From Microbulbifer variabilis (lineage in GTDB: Bacteria > Pseudomonadota > Gammaproteobacteria > Pseudomonadales > Cellvibrionaceae), in contig NZ_JAIVKI010000002.1 of NCBI RefSeq assembly GCF_020524905.1, positions 62,001 to 126,000 on the forward strand: DNA of 64,000 bases. The letters run 5' to 3'. The notes beneath the pieces were generated by a model. It searched no databases and was not told the origin of the DNA. It saw nothing but the letters and a program-made list of their open reading frames with translations. Both the position numbers and the translations under genes were made by a program. The first letter of the stretch is position 1, and each line of letters opens with the position of its first letter. Shown piece by piece: positions 54,018-63,977 of this stretch.

Positions 54018-54851
54018 TTATTGGTCCAGTTCGCGAGCCATCTCTGCAGCGCGCTCGGCACAATCACGCATGGCATCGGCCACCAACTGCGGCAGGCCGC
54101 CCTGCTCAAAGCGCTGCACAGCGCGCTCGGTAGTACCACCAGGCGACATCACATTGCGCTTCAATTGGGCTACATCTAGATCACTGGTCATGGCCAGTTT
54201 GGCGGCGCCCAGTGCAGTTTGCAACACGAGGCGCTCGGCGTCGGCGCGGGCAAAGCCACTAGCCGCGGATGCGTCGATCATCGCCTCCATAAACTGGAAG
54301 AAATACGCCGGCGCCGACCCGGCCACAGCGATCACCTGATCGATGCCCTCTTCCTTATCCACCCACAGGGAGATACCCACTGCGTTGACTATGCGCTCAG
54401 TAATGGCGCGGTGAGCGGCGGTTACCGCTTCATCTGCAAACAACCCGGTCACCCCACTCTGCACTAGAGCCGGCGTATTGGGCATAGCCCGCACAATCGG
54501 TAGATGCTCCCCCAGCCAGCGCTGATAGGCTGCCAGGGGAATGCCTGCAGCCAAAGTAATAATCAGCGGTTTACGGCCTTCCAGGTGGGGGCGTAGATCC
54601 ATGCACAGATCGCGCATCACCTGGGGCTTTACTGACAAAACAATGACATCGGCCCCATCAATCGCGACGATGTTGTCACTGTGCACTACGGTATTGTGAC
54701 GCTTGGCAAATGCCTCAAGTTTGAGGGGATCGCGCCCGGTAGCCACAATCCTATCAGTCGGATATCCCGCCGCCAGCAGGCCACCGATTACCGCACCGGC
54801 CATATTTCCAGCACCGCCGATAAAAACAATTTTGGGATTTGTTGCAGTCAC
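54018..54851 (-). CDS. proC: Pyrroline-5-carboxylate reductase
   Basis: Last step of proline synthesis, using NAD(P)H. Rossmann motif IVFIGGAGNMAGAVIGGLL at the N-terminus, VLSVKPQVM, RAMPNTPALVQSG and the C-terminal signature VMSPGGTTERAVQRFEQGG. GTG at 54851 is preferred (GAGGT about 8 nt upstream), giving 277 residues; an ATG at 54881 adds ten. In Pseudomonas yggS is the next gene; here an S9 peptidase and a small membrane protein lie between. Confidence 0.95.
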   Translation of the reverse strand: MTATNPKIVFIGGAGNMAGAVIGGLLAAGYPTDRIVATGRDPLKLEAFAKRHNTVVHSDNIVAIDGADVIVLSVKPQVMRDLCMDLRPHLEGRKPLIITLAAGIPLAAYQRWLGEHLPIVRAMPNTPALVQSGVTGLFADEAVTAAHRAITERIVNAVGISLWVDKEEGIDQVIAVAGSAPAYFFQFMEAMIDASAASGFARADAERLVLQTALGAAKLAMTSDLDVAQLKRNVMSPGGTTERAVQRFEQGGLPQLVADAMRDCAERAAEMARELDQ

Positions 54852-54993
54852 TTGGGTTACCTCGGCGATCGTTCGCCTCATTTTCGGTGAGTTTTACTGG
54901 CTGTTATACCCCGGAGGGATTCCGATAATATGTGGTCGCTCAATTCCAATAACAAGAGAAGCGCGCCCCAGCGTGCTAGCCAAGGAGAACACT

Positions 54994-56997
54994 ATGTTGA
55001 AATGGCGCTATTTGGCGACCGCCGTAATGCTTAGCGCGGCTGCCGTTGCCAACGGGATGGAGACCCGCACCGAGAACAATGGCCAGCTGCAGCTACAGGA
55101 CATTCCCCCAATCCCAGCGAGCCTGGTGGAAGAACTCGACCGCTACCAGAATGTGCGTTCAGCCAGTTTCCGTGGCTGGGATATGGAAGGCAGCGGTATG
55201 TATATCAGTACCCGCTTTGGCGAGGTAAACCAGCTGCACCGGGTAGAGCGCGCTGGGGGCGCCCGCCGCCAGCTGACTTTTTTTAATGAACCAATCGGGG
55301 AAGTGCTTACCCGCCCCCAGCACCGACAGCTGGCCTACACCATGGACGCCGGCGGTAACGAGTATGCGCAGATTTTCCTGTTCGACAGTGCCAACGGCAA
55401 GAGCAAGATGCTCAGCGACGGCGAATCTCGCAATAGTGTCATTCTTTGGAATAAACGGGGCTCGGCCCTGGCTTACCAAAGTACCCGCCGCGATGGCAGA
55501 GCCAACGATATCTGGCTGACTACGATTGGCGACAAGAAAAATGAAGATCGCCTGATACTAAAATCGGAAGATGGCAGCTGGTGGGGGCCCAGTGACTTCT
55601 CTCAATCCGGCAGCCAGCTACTGGTTCTGCAATATGTTTCCTCCACCCGCTCCAAGGTTCACCTGTTGGACCTGGACAGCGGCGATATAACATTGCTCTC
55701 CGGTGATGATGAAAAGGATTCTCGCAACTTCCCCGCCGGCTTTAGCTACGATGACCGCTCCATATACTTGATTAGCGATAAAAATGGCGAATTCACCCAG
55801 CTGATCCGTAAAGACCTGGCCAGCGGCGATGAGAAAATTATCAGCGCCGATATTCCCTGGGATATCAGCAGCTTTGTCCTTAGTGAGGACGGCCGTCGCG
55901 GTGCTTTCGTCTCCAACGAGAACGGCATGTCGGCCCTGTACCTGTACGACCCACGCAATGACCGCTATCGCAAAGTTGACACACTACCTATCGGCGTTAT
56001 CGGCGATATCGAATTCAACCCCAACGGAGACAAGTTAGCGTTATCACTGAATACCCCGAAAACCCCCACCGACACCTTTGTATTGGATCTGGGCCGGCGG
56101 CCTCTATCCAGTGGCGACCTGAACCGTTGGACCTTCAGCGAAGTGGGCGGTCTGGATACCGAGCAGTTTATCGAGCCCGAGCTGGTGCACTACCCCACTT
56201 TCGATAAGGTAAACGGCGAGCCACGCAAGATTCCCGCCTTCGTCTACAAGCCACGCGATATAAAGGCACCTGTGCCGGTCATTATTTCCATTCACGGTGG
56301 CCCCGAGGGCCAGTACCGCCCGCTGTTTTCCAGCAACTACCAACTGTGGTTGAAGAAGCTGGGGGCCGCGGTGATCGCCCCTAATGTGCGCGGATCTGCC
56401 GGTTACGGAAAAAGTTTTCTGGCCATGGACAACGGCTACAAGCGTGAAGATTCTGTGAAAGATATTGGCGCGTTACTGGACTGGATCGCCACCCAGACGG
56501 ACCTGGATGCCAAGCGGGTTGCCGTCTTCGGCGGTAGCTATGGCGGCTATATGGTATTGGCCAGCAGCGTCCATTATTCGGATCGCCTAAAAGCGGCCGT
56601 AGATATTGTCGGCATCTCCAATTTCGTCACTTTTCTCACCAATACCAAGAGTTATCGCCGGGACCTTCGCCGCGTGGAATACGGTGACGAACGGGATCCG
56701 CAAATGCGCGCCTTCCTGGAAGACATCAGCCCCAACAACCATGTGGAAAAAATCCAGGTACCCATGTTTGTGGTGCAGGGGCAAAACGACCCCCGCGTCC
56801 CCGTCACCGAGGCGGAACAGATCGTGGCCGCTTTACGTGAAAATGGCAATCAGGTTTGGTATATGAATGCATTAAACGAGGGACATGGCTACCGTAAAAA
56901 AGAGAATAATGATGTCTTCACCCAGGCCACTACACTGTTTTTTAGCGAACACCTGCTCGACGAAACACAGAAAGAAAAGTTGACTTTAGTTGAGTAG
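54994..56997 (+). CDS. Exported S9 family serine peptidase
   Basis: Prolyl-oligopeptidase-type (dipeptidyl/acyl-aminoacyl peptidase) likely acting in the periplasm. ATG at 54994 has AAGGAG upstream and yields a signal peptide (YLATAVMLSAAAVANG); 667 residues. A beta-propeller region with WD40-like repeats (about 60-400) precedes the hydrolase: IISIHGGPEGQYRP, nucleophile FGGSYGGYM (about residue 516-524), acid VVQGQNDPRVP and His NEGHGYRK. It is on the opposite strand to proC and yggS, which flank it. Confidence 0.93.
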   Translation: MLKWRYLATAVMLSAAAVANGMETRTENNGQLQLQDIPPIPASLVEELDRYQNVRSASFRGWDMEGSGMYISTRFGEVNQLHRVERAGGARRQLTFFNEPIGEVLTRPQHRQLAYTMDAGGNEYAQIFLFDSANGKSKMLSDGESRNSVILWNKRGSALAYQSTRRDGRANDIWLTTIGDKKNEDRLILKSEDGSWWGPSDFSQSGSQLLVLQYVSSTRSKVHLLDLDSGDITLLSGDDEKDSRNFPAGFSYDDRSIYLISDKNGEFTQLIRKDLASGDEKIISADIPWDISSFVLSEDGRRGAFVSNENGMSALYLYDPRNDRYRKVDTLPIGVIGDIEFNPNGDKLALSLNTPKTPTDTFVLDLGRRPLSSGDLNRWTFSEVGGLDTEQFIEPELVHYPTFDKVNGEPRKIPAFVYKPRDIKAPVPVIISIHGGPEGQYRPLFSSNYQLWLKKLGAAVIAPNVRGSAGYGKSFLAMDNGYKREDSVKDIGALLDWIATQTDLDAKRVAVFGGSYGGYMVLASSVHYSDRLKAAVDIVGISNFVTFLTNTKSYRRDLRRVEYGDERDPQMRAFLEDISPNNHVEKIQVPMFVVQGQNDPRVPVTEAEQIVAALRENGNQVWYMNALNEGHGYRKKENNDVFTQATTLFFSEHLLDETQKEKLTLVE

Positions 56998-57027
56998 TGC
57001 CAAAGTCTCTTCTAAATCTCGATGCTT

Positions 57028-57058
57028 AATAAACGGCCCTATGGGCCGTTTATTTTTT
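57028..57058. terminator. Strong terminator between the S9 peptidase and small membrane protein
   Basis: 12-bp perfect stem AATAAACGGCCC (57028-57039) with GGGCCGTTTATT (57043-57054), 3-nt loop, followed by TTTT on the plus strand. Also usable in reverse for the convergent yggS transcript. Confidence 0.85.
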
Positions 57059-57341
57059 AAGGCTTCAATCTCAATGTTTCCACAATAGCGATCAAGTTGA
57101 GCGCTATGGCCAGTATCCACAACCAGTGCCGACTCTCTGGCCACAGGGCCTGGGAGATTGTGCGCTCTAAGAAATTGGTGATGAGAGTGACCTTAGGTAG
57201 AGCAAAGGAAAGCAGGCAAAGAAAAGCTAGCCATTCCAACGCCATCCAGGTCACCAGCAGGGTGTGCGCCATAGACAGGGAAATCACTGCGCACAGCGTC
57301 AACCCCAGCAATATCACTTCGAGTATCCCTGAGCGTTCCAT
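57057..57341 (-). CDS. Small membrane protein, unknown function
   Basis: 94 residues with three predicted membrane helices: ILEVILLGLTLCAVISLSMA, LLVTWMALEWLAFLCLLSFAL and WLWILAIALNLIAIVETLRL. I do not recognise the family. It lies 71 nt after yggS on the same strand and ends at the strong terminator, so it probably shares the yggS transcript. Confidence 0.65.
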   Translation of the reverse strand: MERSGILEVILLGLTLCAVISLSMAHTLLVTWMALEWLAFLCLLSFALPKVTLITNFLERTISQALWPESRHWLWILAIALNLIAIVETLRLKP

Positions 57342-57412
57342 TTATTCTTTATACCTTTCCCGCGAATCCCGACCCAGAACCTTGGGTAACCACTCGGTAA
57401 ACAATAAATACT

Positions 57413-58117
57413 TCACTCAGAGTAATTGCGTGCGCCAAAAATATCTGTGCCAATGCGCACAATGGTCGCGCCGCAGGCAATCGCCGCTTCCATATCAGCG
57501 GACATCCCCATTGAAAGTGTATCCAGCTCCTCATCAGGAAATAACTCACGCAGAGACTGCAGCAACTTTGCCAGCGCTAAAAAAGGTATTTGCTGTTCCT
57601 GCACAGCCTGCCGCGCCGCAGGAATCGCCATCAAACCGCGCAAGCGCAGCCCCGGCAATTGCACCACTTCCCGCGCCAGCGCCTCCAAATCCTGTGGAGC
57701 TATGCCAGACTTGCTCTGCTCATTATCGATATTGACCTGCAGGCAGATATTGAGAGGAGCCAAATGATCTGGTCGCTGGGATGACAGGCGCTGGGCGACC
57801 TTGAGGCGGTCCACCGTGTGCATCCAAGCAAAGCGCTCGGCTACCGCACGGGTCTTATTCGACTGCAAGGGCCCGATAAAATGCCAATGGATATCCAGAT
57901 CTTTCAGGACATCCTGTTTTTCCAAGGCTTCCTGCAAATAGTTTTCGCCGAAGTGACGCTGGCCGGCCGCATAAGCGATGCGTAAGTCCTCCGCCGGACG
58001 GGTTTTGGAAACCGCCAGTAGAGTGATTTCTGAGGGATCGCGATTGCAGTTGTTGCAGCATGTCACAATCCGCTCACCCACTGCATTCAGGTTTTCGACG
58101 ATTGTCTCTTTGCGCAT
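57413..58117 (-). CDS. yggS: PLP homeostasis protein YggS
   Basis: Pyridoxal-phosphate-binding protein without known catalysis; keeps PLP levels in balance. Lys in LLAVSKTRP (about residue 38) binds PLP. Also FGENYLQEALEK, WHFIGPLQSNKTR, CLQVNIDNEQSKSGI, LMAIPA, LSMGMSADMEAAI and VRIGTDIFGAR. 234 residues. Divergent from pilT, as in Pseudomonas. Confidence 0.95.
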   Translation of the reverse strand: MRKETIVENLNAVGERIVTCCNNCNRDPSEITLLAVSKTRPAEDLRIAYAAGQRHFGENYLQEALEKQDVLKDLDIHWHFIGPLQSNKTRAVAERFAWMHTVDRLKVAQRLSSQRPDHLAPLNICLQVNIDNEQSKSGIAPQDLEALAREVVQLPGLRLRGLMAIPAARQAVQEQQIPFLALAKLLQSLRELFPDEELDTLSMGMSADMEAAIACGATIVRIGTDIFGARNYSE

Positions 58118-58186
58118 ATACTGAGGCCCTTACCGAAATGAGTGGCGATTTTACCTGAGCCCAAACAAGAACCATAAGGTAGCAGT

Positions 58187-59221
58187 ATGGATATCACTGA
58201 ACTCCTCGCCTTCAGCGCCAAACAAAACGCTTCGGATCTGCACCTCTCCGCAGGCCTGCCGCCGATGATCCGTGTGGATGGCGATGTGCGCCGCATCAAC
58301 CTGCCGGCCATGGAACACAAGCAGGTGCACGGGCTGATCTACGAGATCATGAACGACAAGCAACGCAAGGACTACGAAGAGTTTCTCGAGACAGACTTCT
58401 CTTTCGAGGTGCCCGGTGTAGCGCGCTTTCGTGTTAACGCGTTTAACCACAATCGCGGCGCCGGTGCAGTATTCCGGACCATTCCCTCCAAGGTTTTAAC
58501 CATGGAAGACCTTGGCATGGGCCAGGTCTTCAAGCAGATTTCCGATACCCCGCGCGGCCTGGTCCTGGTGACAGGGCCCACTGGCTCCGGTAAATCCACC
58601 ACCCTCGCCGCGATGATGGACTACATCAACGACAATAAATACGAACACATCCTCACCATTGAGGACCCGATTGAATTCGTACACGAATCCAAAAAATGCC
58701 TGGTAAACCAGCGCGAAGTGCATAGGGATACCCACGGCTTCTCGGAAGCGTTGCGCTCGGCCCTACGTGAAGACCCGGATATTATTCTGGTGGGTGAGAT
58801 GCGCGACCTGGAAACCATTCGTCTGGCACTGACTGCCGCAGAAACCGGCCACCTGGTATTCGGCACCCTGCACACTACCTCCGCTGCCAAAACCATCGAC
58901 CGGGTGGTGGATGTGTTCCCAGCGCAGGAAAAAGCCATGGTGCGCTCCATGCTATCGGAATCCCTGCAGGCGGTAATCTCGCAGACTCTGCTGAAGAAAA
59001 ACGGCGGTGGCCGTGTCGCCGCCCACGAAATCATGCGCGGTACCCCGGCAATCCGTAACCTGATCCGCGAAGACAAAATCGCGCAGATGTATTCCGCTAT
59101 TCAAACTGGTGCCAGCGTCGGCATGCAGACCATGGACCAGTGCCTGGAAGATCTAGTGGCGCGACGCATCATCAGCCGCGAAATCGCGCGGGAAAAAGCC
59201 AAGATGCCGGATAACTTTTAA
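58187..59221 (+). CDS. pilT: Type IV pilus retraction ATPase PilT
   Basis: Hexameric motor that retracts the pilus and drives twitching. Walker A GPTGSGKST at about 130-138, Asp box VTIEDPIEFVH-type (ILTIEDPIEFVHESK), Walker B DPDIILVGEMRD, His box LVFGTLHTTSAAKT. The retraction-specific AIRNLIRE motif is present (about residue 288). 344 residues. Lies 48 nt before pilU. Confidence 0.97.
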   Translation: MDITELLAFSAKQNASDLHLSAGLPPMIRVDGDVRRINLPAMEHKQVHGLIYEIMNDKQRKDYEEFLETDFSFEVPGVARFRVNAFNHNRGAGAVFRTIPSKVLTMEDLGMGQVFKQISDTPRGLVLVTGPTGSGKSTTLAAMMDYINDNKYEHILTIEDPIEFVHESKKCLVNQREVHRDTHGFSEALRSALREDPDIILVGEMRDLETIRLALTAAETGHLVFGTLHTTSAAKTIDRVVDVFPAQEKAMVRSMLSESLQAVISQTLLKKNGGGRVAAHEIMRGTPAIRNLIREDKIAQMYSAIQTGASVGMQTMDQCLEDLVARRIISREIAREKAKMPDNF

Positions 59222-59269
59222 GCATCACAGGCCTTACCTCTGTCAAAAAATAAAACGCGGTAAAAAACC

Positions 59270-60421
59270 ATGGATATTGAAAGACTGCTACAACTGGTTG
59301 TTGAGAAAGGCGCATCGGATCTATTTATCACCGCCGGGGTCCCACCATCTATCAAACTGCATGGTCGCGTGGTGCCCTGCAGCAGCACGGCACTCACCCC
59401 AGAAAAGGCGCGTGAGCTGGTAGTGGGTACCATGAATGAAAAACAGCGCCGCGAGTTCGCCGAAAAAAAAGAATTAAATTTCGCTATTGCGGTACGCAAC
59501 GTGGGCCGTTTCCGGGTATCGGCTTTCTTCCAGCGCAATCTGGTGGGTATGGTGTTACGGCGTATCGAAACAAAAATTCCCACTATTGACGGCCTCGGCC
59601 TGCCAGATGTACTCAAAGATCTGGCCATGACCAAGCGCGGGCTGATCATTTTTGTGGGCGCCACCGGTACCGGTAAATCCACCTCGTTGGCCTCGATGAT
59701 TGGCCACCGTAATGAGAACACCAAGGGTCATATCATCACCATTGAGGACCCGATCGAATTTATTCATCAACACCGCGGCTGTATTGTGACCCAGCGCGAA
59801 GTGGGCCTGGATACCGACTCCTTCGAGATAGCCCTGAAGAACACCCTGCGCCAGGCGCCAGATGTGATTCTGATTGGTGAGGTGCGCTCCCGCGAGACAA
59901 TGGAACACGCCATCGCCTTCGCCGAAACCGGTCACTTGTGCCTGTGTACACTGCACGCCAACAACGCCAACCAGGCCCTCGACCGGATCATTCACTTCTT
60001 CCCGGCAGACCGTCACCAGCAGCTGTTTATGGACCTATCCCTGAACCTAAAGGCCATGGTCGCCCAACAGCTGGTACCGACACCGGATGGAGACGGCCGC
60101 CGCGCCTGCCTGGAAATCATGATCAATACGCCGCTGATGTCGGATCTGGTGCGCAAAGGCCAAGTACATAAGATGAAAGAGTTGATGAAACGCTCCGGTG
60201 AACAGGGCATGCAGACCTTCGACCAGGCCCTTTACGAACTCTACGATCGCGGCGAAATTACTTACGAGGACGCCCTCGCCCACGCCGACTCCGCCAACGA
60301 CTTGCGCCTGATGATCAAGCTCAAGTCTGAATCCGATGCGGAGTATTTAAACAGTGCCGCCGGTGAGTTGAGTCTGCAAAATGACTCTGAGTATGGCGAT
60401 GGTGGGCCGCAGCTTTACTGA
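59270..60421 (+). CDS. pilU: Type IV pilus retraction ATPase PilU
   Basis: PilT-dependent second retraction motor. Walker A GATGTGKSTS, HIITIEDPIEF, Walker B DVILIGEVRSRET and CLCTLHANNANQAL. In place of AIRNLIRE it has LMSDLVRKGQ, as expected for PilU. 383 residues, with a longer C-terminus than PilT ending in an acidic, Ser-rich tail. Ends at a strong terminator. Confidence 0.96.
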   Translation: MDIERLLQLVVEKGASDLFITAGVPPSIKLHGRVVPCSSTALTPEKARELVVGTMNEKQRREFAEKKELNFAIAVRNVGRFRVSAFFQRNLVGMVLRRIETKIPTIDGLGLPDVLKDLAMTKRGLIIFVGATGTGKSTSLASMIGHRNENTKGHIITIEDPIEFIHQHRGCIVTQREVGLDTDSFEIALKNTLRQAPDVILIGEVRSRETMEHAIAFAETGHLCLCTLHANNANQALDRIIHFFPADRHQQLFMDLSLNLKAMVAQQLVPTPDGDGRRACLEIMINTPLMSDLVRKGQVHKMKELMKRSGEQGMQTFDQALYELYDRGEITYEDALAHADSANDLRLMIKLKSESDAEYLNSAAGELSLQNDSEYGDGGPQLY

Positions 60422-60467
60422 CCCTTACCCCATCAACTTTAAAAATTGTGAGTCACACTAAAGACAT

Positions 60468-60492
60468 AAAAGCGGGTACTGTGCCCGCTTTT
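60468..60492. terminator. Bidirectional terminator between pilU and algR
   Basis: 9-bp stem AAAAGCGGG (60468-60476) with CCCGCTTTT (60484-60492), 7-nt loop, followed by TT and ATT on the plus strand. In reverse it is followed by ATGTC after TTTT within the stem. Serves convergent pilU and algR. Confidence 0.8.
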
Positions 60493-60526
60493 TTATTCGT
60501 AGTTTTCGACTAGTAAAACCAATTAC

Positions 60527-61267
60527 TCAGCACATCTCAGTAATCAGCGATTTGACCGAAGACAGCATACGCCGACTCACCAGTGGTGCCTGCGTCACTC
60601 CCTCCAACTCTACCCGATAATTCACTCCGTCTCTGCGCAAACCAGTGATAAAAGTAGCTGCCACCAGTGCACTACGATGCACTCGCACAAAGCGCTTACC
60701 AAATTCGCTTTCCAGCTCTTTTAATGACTCATCAAGTATCGTCTCACCGCCAGGGTGATGGGCCACCACATATTTACTGTCGGCAACTAGGCAGCGGATG
60801 CTATCCACTTCCAATAGCTCCACCCCCATACGGCTCACTGCTTTGATACGGCTGCGGCCACGATCCTTCTCGTCACCACTAACAAGCTTTTGTTGGGGTT
60901 TATTAAGGCGCTGCACCTTTGCCAGCGCTTGGCGCAGCTGCTCCACGCTGACAGGCTTGAGCAGATAACCCACTGCGGCGGTGGCGAAGGCCGGCAGGGC
61001 GAACTCATCGTGGGCGGTACAAAAAATTATTGCTGGTGGGCACTCGCGGGTGGAAAGTTGCTGGGCCAATGCCAAGCCGCTGCCGCCGGGCATTTCTATG
61101 TCGAGCAATACCAGATCCGGGTCCAATATCTGCACCTGTATCAGCGCAGAATCAATATCCGCTGCCTCACCTACCGGAATGCAATTTTCGATTGTCGACA
61201 ACTGCCGCTGCAGGCGCGCGCGGGCCAGGGGTTCATCATCGACAATCAGGATTCGCAACTGGGTCAC
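60527..61267 (-). CDS. algR: LytTR-family response regulator, AlgR-like
   Basis: Receiver domain at residues 1-120 (Asp10/Asp11, phosphoacceptor Asp56 in LLDIEMPGGSG, Lys in LLKPVSVEQL), a linker with a basic stretch, and a LytTR DNA-binding domain (about 140-246: SKYVVAHHPGGE, RFVRVHRSALVA). In Pseudomonas AlgR controls alginate, twitching and virulence genes; here the gene sits beside pilTU. 246 residues. Start overlaps the algZ stop by 4 nt. Confidence 0.93.
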   Translation of the reverse strand: MTQLRILIVDDEPLARARLQRQLSTIENCIPVGEAADIDSALIQVQILDPDLVLLDIEMPGGSGLALAQQLSTRECPPAIIFCTAHDEFALPAFATAAVGYLLKPVSVEQLRQALAKVQRLNKPQQKLVSGDEKDRGRSRIKAVSRMGVELLEVDSIRCLVADSKYVVAHHPGGETILDESLKELESEFGKRFVRVHRSALVAATFITGLRRDGVNYRVELEGVTQAPLVSRRMLSSVKSLITEMC

Positions 61268-62421
61268 TCCATCACCTCAGTATCTCTACTGGAATTTACG
61301 GCGGCTTTTGTTTCACGCTGGACCACCCCTAGGGGAAACAAGGGTAGCTGTAGGTTTACTCTGTAGTGGCCATTCACCCGACCGGCGGTAAACTTGAAGC
61401 GATCACCGTAATAGGCCGCAAGGCGCTGGCGAATATTCTCCACCGCCATACCGTTGCTTTCCCTGGTGGAACGCACAGTTTCCGCCGGAAGTGGGTTTTC
61501 AATATCAATACGCAGTGCACCGTCTTCGGTTTTTACGGCCACTTCAATTGTGCCGCCCTCACGCAGCTGAGCCACACCATGTAAAACAGCGTTTTCAAGC
61601 AGCGGCTGCAGCAACATACTGGGTACCTGCATATCCTCTAGAGCGCCCTGTTGCTGCCATTGCTGCTGTAAACGCTCTCCCAGGCGCAGGGCTTCAATCT
61701 CCAGATAGCGCTGGGCCAATTGTATTTCCTGCGACAGCGGCACCAGCTTTGGATCGGCGAGGCTGGCCCGAAACAACACGCACAAATCTTCCACCAATCG
61801 CTCGGCGCGATCCGGGTCTACCGCGATCAGGCTGGCCAGGCTATTCATGCTGTTAAACAAAAAATGCGGTCGTATGCGAGACTGCAACGCCTCAATACGC
61901 GCACCCAGCTCCGCCTGTTGCTGGTTGTACAGTTGCTGCTGTAAATAGGCGTAGCGCAATACCACCCCGGCACAGATAGCCCCCAGTAGGCAATCGCTGG
62001 CCAGGCCCCACCAGTCGAACTCTGCCTGCAGCAACAGAGCGCGCAGGTAGCGCTGAATTCCCATTACCATTCCAAGCACGCCCAACACCGCAATAAAACT
62101 GATAGCGCCAGCATGTTTGTGGGGTAATTTTGCTAGATAGGGGCGCAGCCGGCAAAGCACGGCGGCACAGGGCAATATCACCCACTGAATCACCAGGGAC
62201 ACTAAGCCAAGTCGCTGCCAATTGAAGTCACGCAGCCCGTCCAAGGCGAGCACCAGCACCAGCGCCAGTAATTCCCCCATCAATACCAGTGCGGCCAGGG
62301 CGGTGACACTGCATAAATCCGGCAGGAAAGGCACCTGTCCGGTGAGCGCAGAATCCTTGCTATTGATGTCAGTTTTTCGAATTTTCTGCGATATAATGCC
62401 CGACGGCCTGGGAAATGACAT
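61264..62421 (-). CDS. algZ: LytS/AlgZ-type sensor histidine kinase
   Basis: Membrane sensor partnered with AlgR (also called FimS). ATG at 62421 is preferred, giving 385 residues; a TTG at 62472 is possible but adds an unlikely extension towards argH. About four membrane helices in the first 190 residues (SVTALAALVLMGELLALVLVLAL; LVSLVIQWVILPCAAVL; SFIAVLGVLGMVMGI; CLLGAICAGVVLRY). Kinase His in IRPHFLFNSMNSL and N-box LLENAVLHG. No strong ribosome site. Confidence 0.9.
   Translation of the reverse strand: MSFPRPSGIISQKIRKTDINSKDSALTGQVPFLPDLCSVTALAALVLMGELLALVLVLALDGLRDFNWQRLGLVSLVIQWVILPCAAVLCRLRPYLAKLPHKHAGAISFIAVLGVLGMVMGIQRYLRALLLQAEFDWWGLASDCLLGAICAGVVLRYAYLQQQLYNQQQAELGARIEALQSRIRPHFLFNSMNSLASLIAVDPDRAERLVEDLCVLFRASLADPKLVPLSQEIQLAQRYLEIEALRLGERLQQQWQQQGALEDMQVPSMLLQPLLENAVLHGVAQLREGGTIEVAVKTEDGALRIDIENPLPAETVRSTRESNGMAVENIRQRLAAYYGDRFKFTAGRVNGHYRVNLQLPLFPLGVVQRETKAAVNSSRDTEVME
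62392..62397 (+). promoter_or_regulatory. Candidate -10 element for argH inside the algZ start
   Basis: A perfect TATAAT on the plus strand within the first codons of algZ, 113 nt before the argH ATG. No good -35 at standard spacing, so weak evidence. Confidence 0.3.
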
Positions 62422-62510
62422 GCAGTTGTTATTCTTGATTGTCCCTGTATTCAAAGCGCACGATACCACCAAGCTCCCCGGCCTTTCACCTCACTGCAGC
62501 CAGGAAAACC

Positions 62511-63929
62511 ATGAGCAACGACAAACCCGACTCCGCCACTAATCCCGCCGCCAAACTCTGGGGCGGTCGTTTCAGCGAAGCCACCGACGCTTTCGTAGAG
62601 CGATTTACCGCCTCCGTCACCTTCGATCAGCGCATGGCGCTCGAAGATATCCAGGGTTCCCTCGCTCATGCACAGATGCTATCCGAGGTAGGAGTATTGA
62701 GCGGTGATGAATATCACCAGATTGCCGATGGCTTGAAAGAGATCGCTGCGGAGATTGAGGCCGGTGACTTTCCCTGGTCGGTGCAGCTGGAAGATGTCCA
62801 CATGAATATCGAGGCGCGCCTGACCGAGCGCATCGGTGCCACCGGTAAAAAACTGCACACTGGCCGCTCCCGCAACGACCAGGTCGCTACCGATATCCGC
62901 TTATGGCTGCGCGGCCGCATCGACCGGATCGGCGCCGAGTTAACCCGCCTGCAAACCGGGTTGGTAGACCTGGCCGAACGCGAAGCCGATACCATTATGC
63001 CCGGCTTTACCCACCTGCAGAGCGCGCAACCGGTTACCTTCGGCCACCACCTGCTGGCCTGGAATGCCATGCTCAGCAGGGATTTTGAACGCCTGATGGA
63101 TTGCCGCAAACGGGTGAATCGCTCGCCCCTGGGTGCCGCAGCCTTGGCGGGCACCAGCTATCCAATCGACCGCGCGCGCACTGCCGAACTGCTGGGCTTC
63201 GATGCCCCGACCGAAAACTCCCTGGACTCGGTGAGCGACCGGGATTTCGCCATTGAATTCTGCGCCTTCGCCGCCCTGCTGCTCACCCATTTGTCCCGCG
63301 CCAGCGAAGAGTTGGTGCTCTGGACTTCCAGCCAGTTCGACTTTATCGACCTGCCGGACCGTTTCTGCACCGGCTCTTCTATCATGCCGCAGAAAAAAAA
63401 TCCGGATGTACCCGAACTGGTACGCGGTAAAACCGGCCGTGTGAACGGCCACCTGATTGCACTGCTGACCTTGATGAAGAGCCAACCGCTGGCCTACAAC
63501 AAAGACAATCAGGAAGATAAAGAGCCTTTGTTCGACGCCGCCGACACCGCACTGGACTGCCTGCGCGCTTTTGCAGATATGGTGCCCGCACTCAAGGCAA
63601 AAAAAGAACATATGCTGGCGGCAGCCGCCAAGGGTTTCTCCACGGCCACCGACCTGGCGGATTACCTGGTGCGCAAAGGCATTGCTTTCCGCGATGCCCA
63701 CGAGATCGTCGGCCAGTCGGTTTCCTTTGCCATTGAAGAGGAGAAAGACCTGGCGGAACTGAGCCTGGAGCAGCTACAGCAATTCTCCGCTGATATCGGC
63801 GAGGATGTCTTTGAAGTGCTCACCCTGGAGGGCTCGGTAGCCGCCCGCAACCATATCGGCGGCACCGCTCCCGATCAGGTTCGCAGCGCCTGTGCGCGGG
63901 CGCGGGCGCAGATCGAAGAGCGCCACTGA
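62511..63929 (+). CDS. argH: Argininosuccinate lyase
   Basis: Splits argininosuccinate to arginine and fumarate. ATG at 62511 has AGGAAA upstream and gives 472 residues beginning [20 protein letters not shown]; a longer frame is leader. Motifs: [44 protein letters not shown] and the fumarase-family signature [13 protein letters not shown] (about 288-300). Divergent from algZ-algR, the Pseudomonas arrangement. Confidence 0.97.
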   Translation: MSNDKPDSATNPAAKLWGGRFSEATDAFVERFTASVTFDQRMALEDIQGSLAHAQMLSEVGVLSGDEYHQIADGLKEIAAEIEAGDFPWSVQLEDVHMNIEARLTERIGATGKKLHTGRSRNDQVATDIRLWLRGRIDRIGAELTRLQTGLVDLAEREADTIMPGFTHLQSAQPVTFGHHLLAWNAMLSRDFERLMDCRKRVNRSPLGAAALAGTSYPIDRARTAELLGFDAPTENSLDSVSDRDFAIEFCAFAALLLTHLSRASEELVLWTSSQFDFIDLPDRFCTGSSIMPQKKNPDVPELVRGKTGRVNGHLIALLTLMKSQPLAYNKDNQEDKEPLFDAADTALDCLRAFADMVPALKAKKEHMLAAAAKGFSTATDLADYLVRKGIAFRDAHEIVGQSVSFAIEEEKDLAELSLEQLQQFSADIGEDVFEVLTLEGSVAARNHIGGTAPDQVRSACARARAQIEERH

Positions 63930-63952
63930 GAACGAGTTCCAGCAGAGCAAAG

Positions 63953-63977
63953 CGTCCGGTTTTTTTGAAACCGGGCG
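63953..63977 (+). terminator. Possible terminator after argH
   Basis: CCGGTTT (63956-63962) pairs with AAACCGG (63968-63974), extended by a G-U and two more pairs, around TTTTG. It lies 27 nt after the argH stop. No T-run follows, so it may be only a stabilising hairpin. Confidence 0.4.

Noticed and set aside
57097-57735. 212-codon plus-strand open frame over the small membrane protein and yggS
   Set aside because: Antisense to yggS and to a better membrane-protein candidate; no ribosome site.
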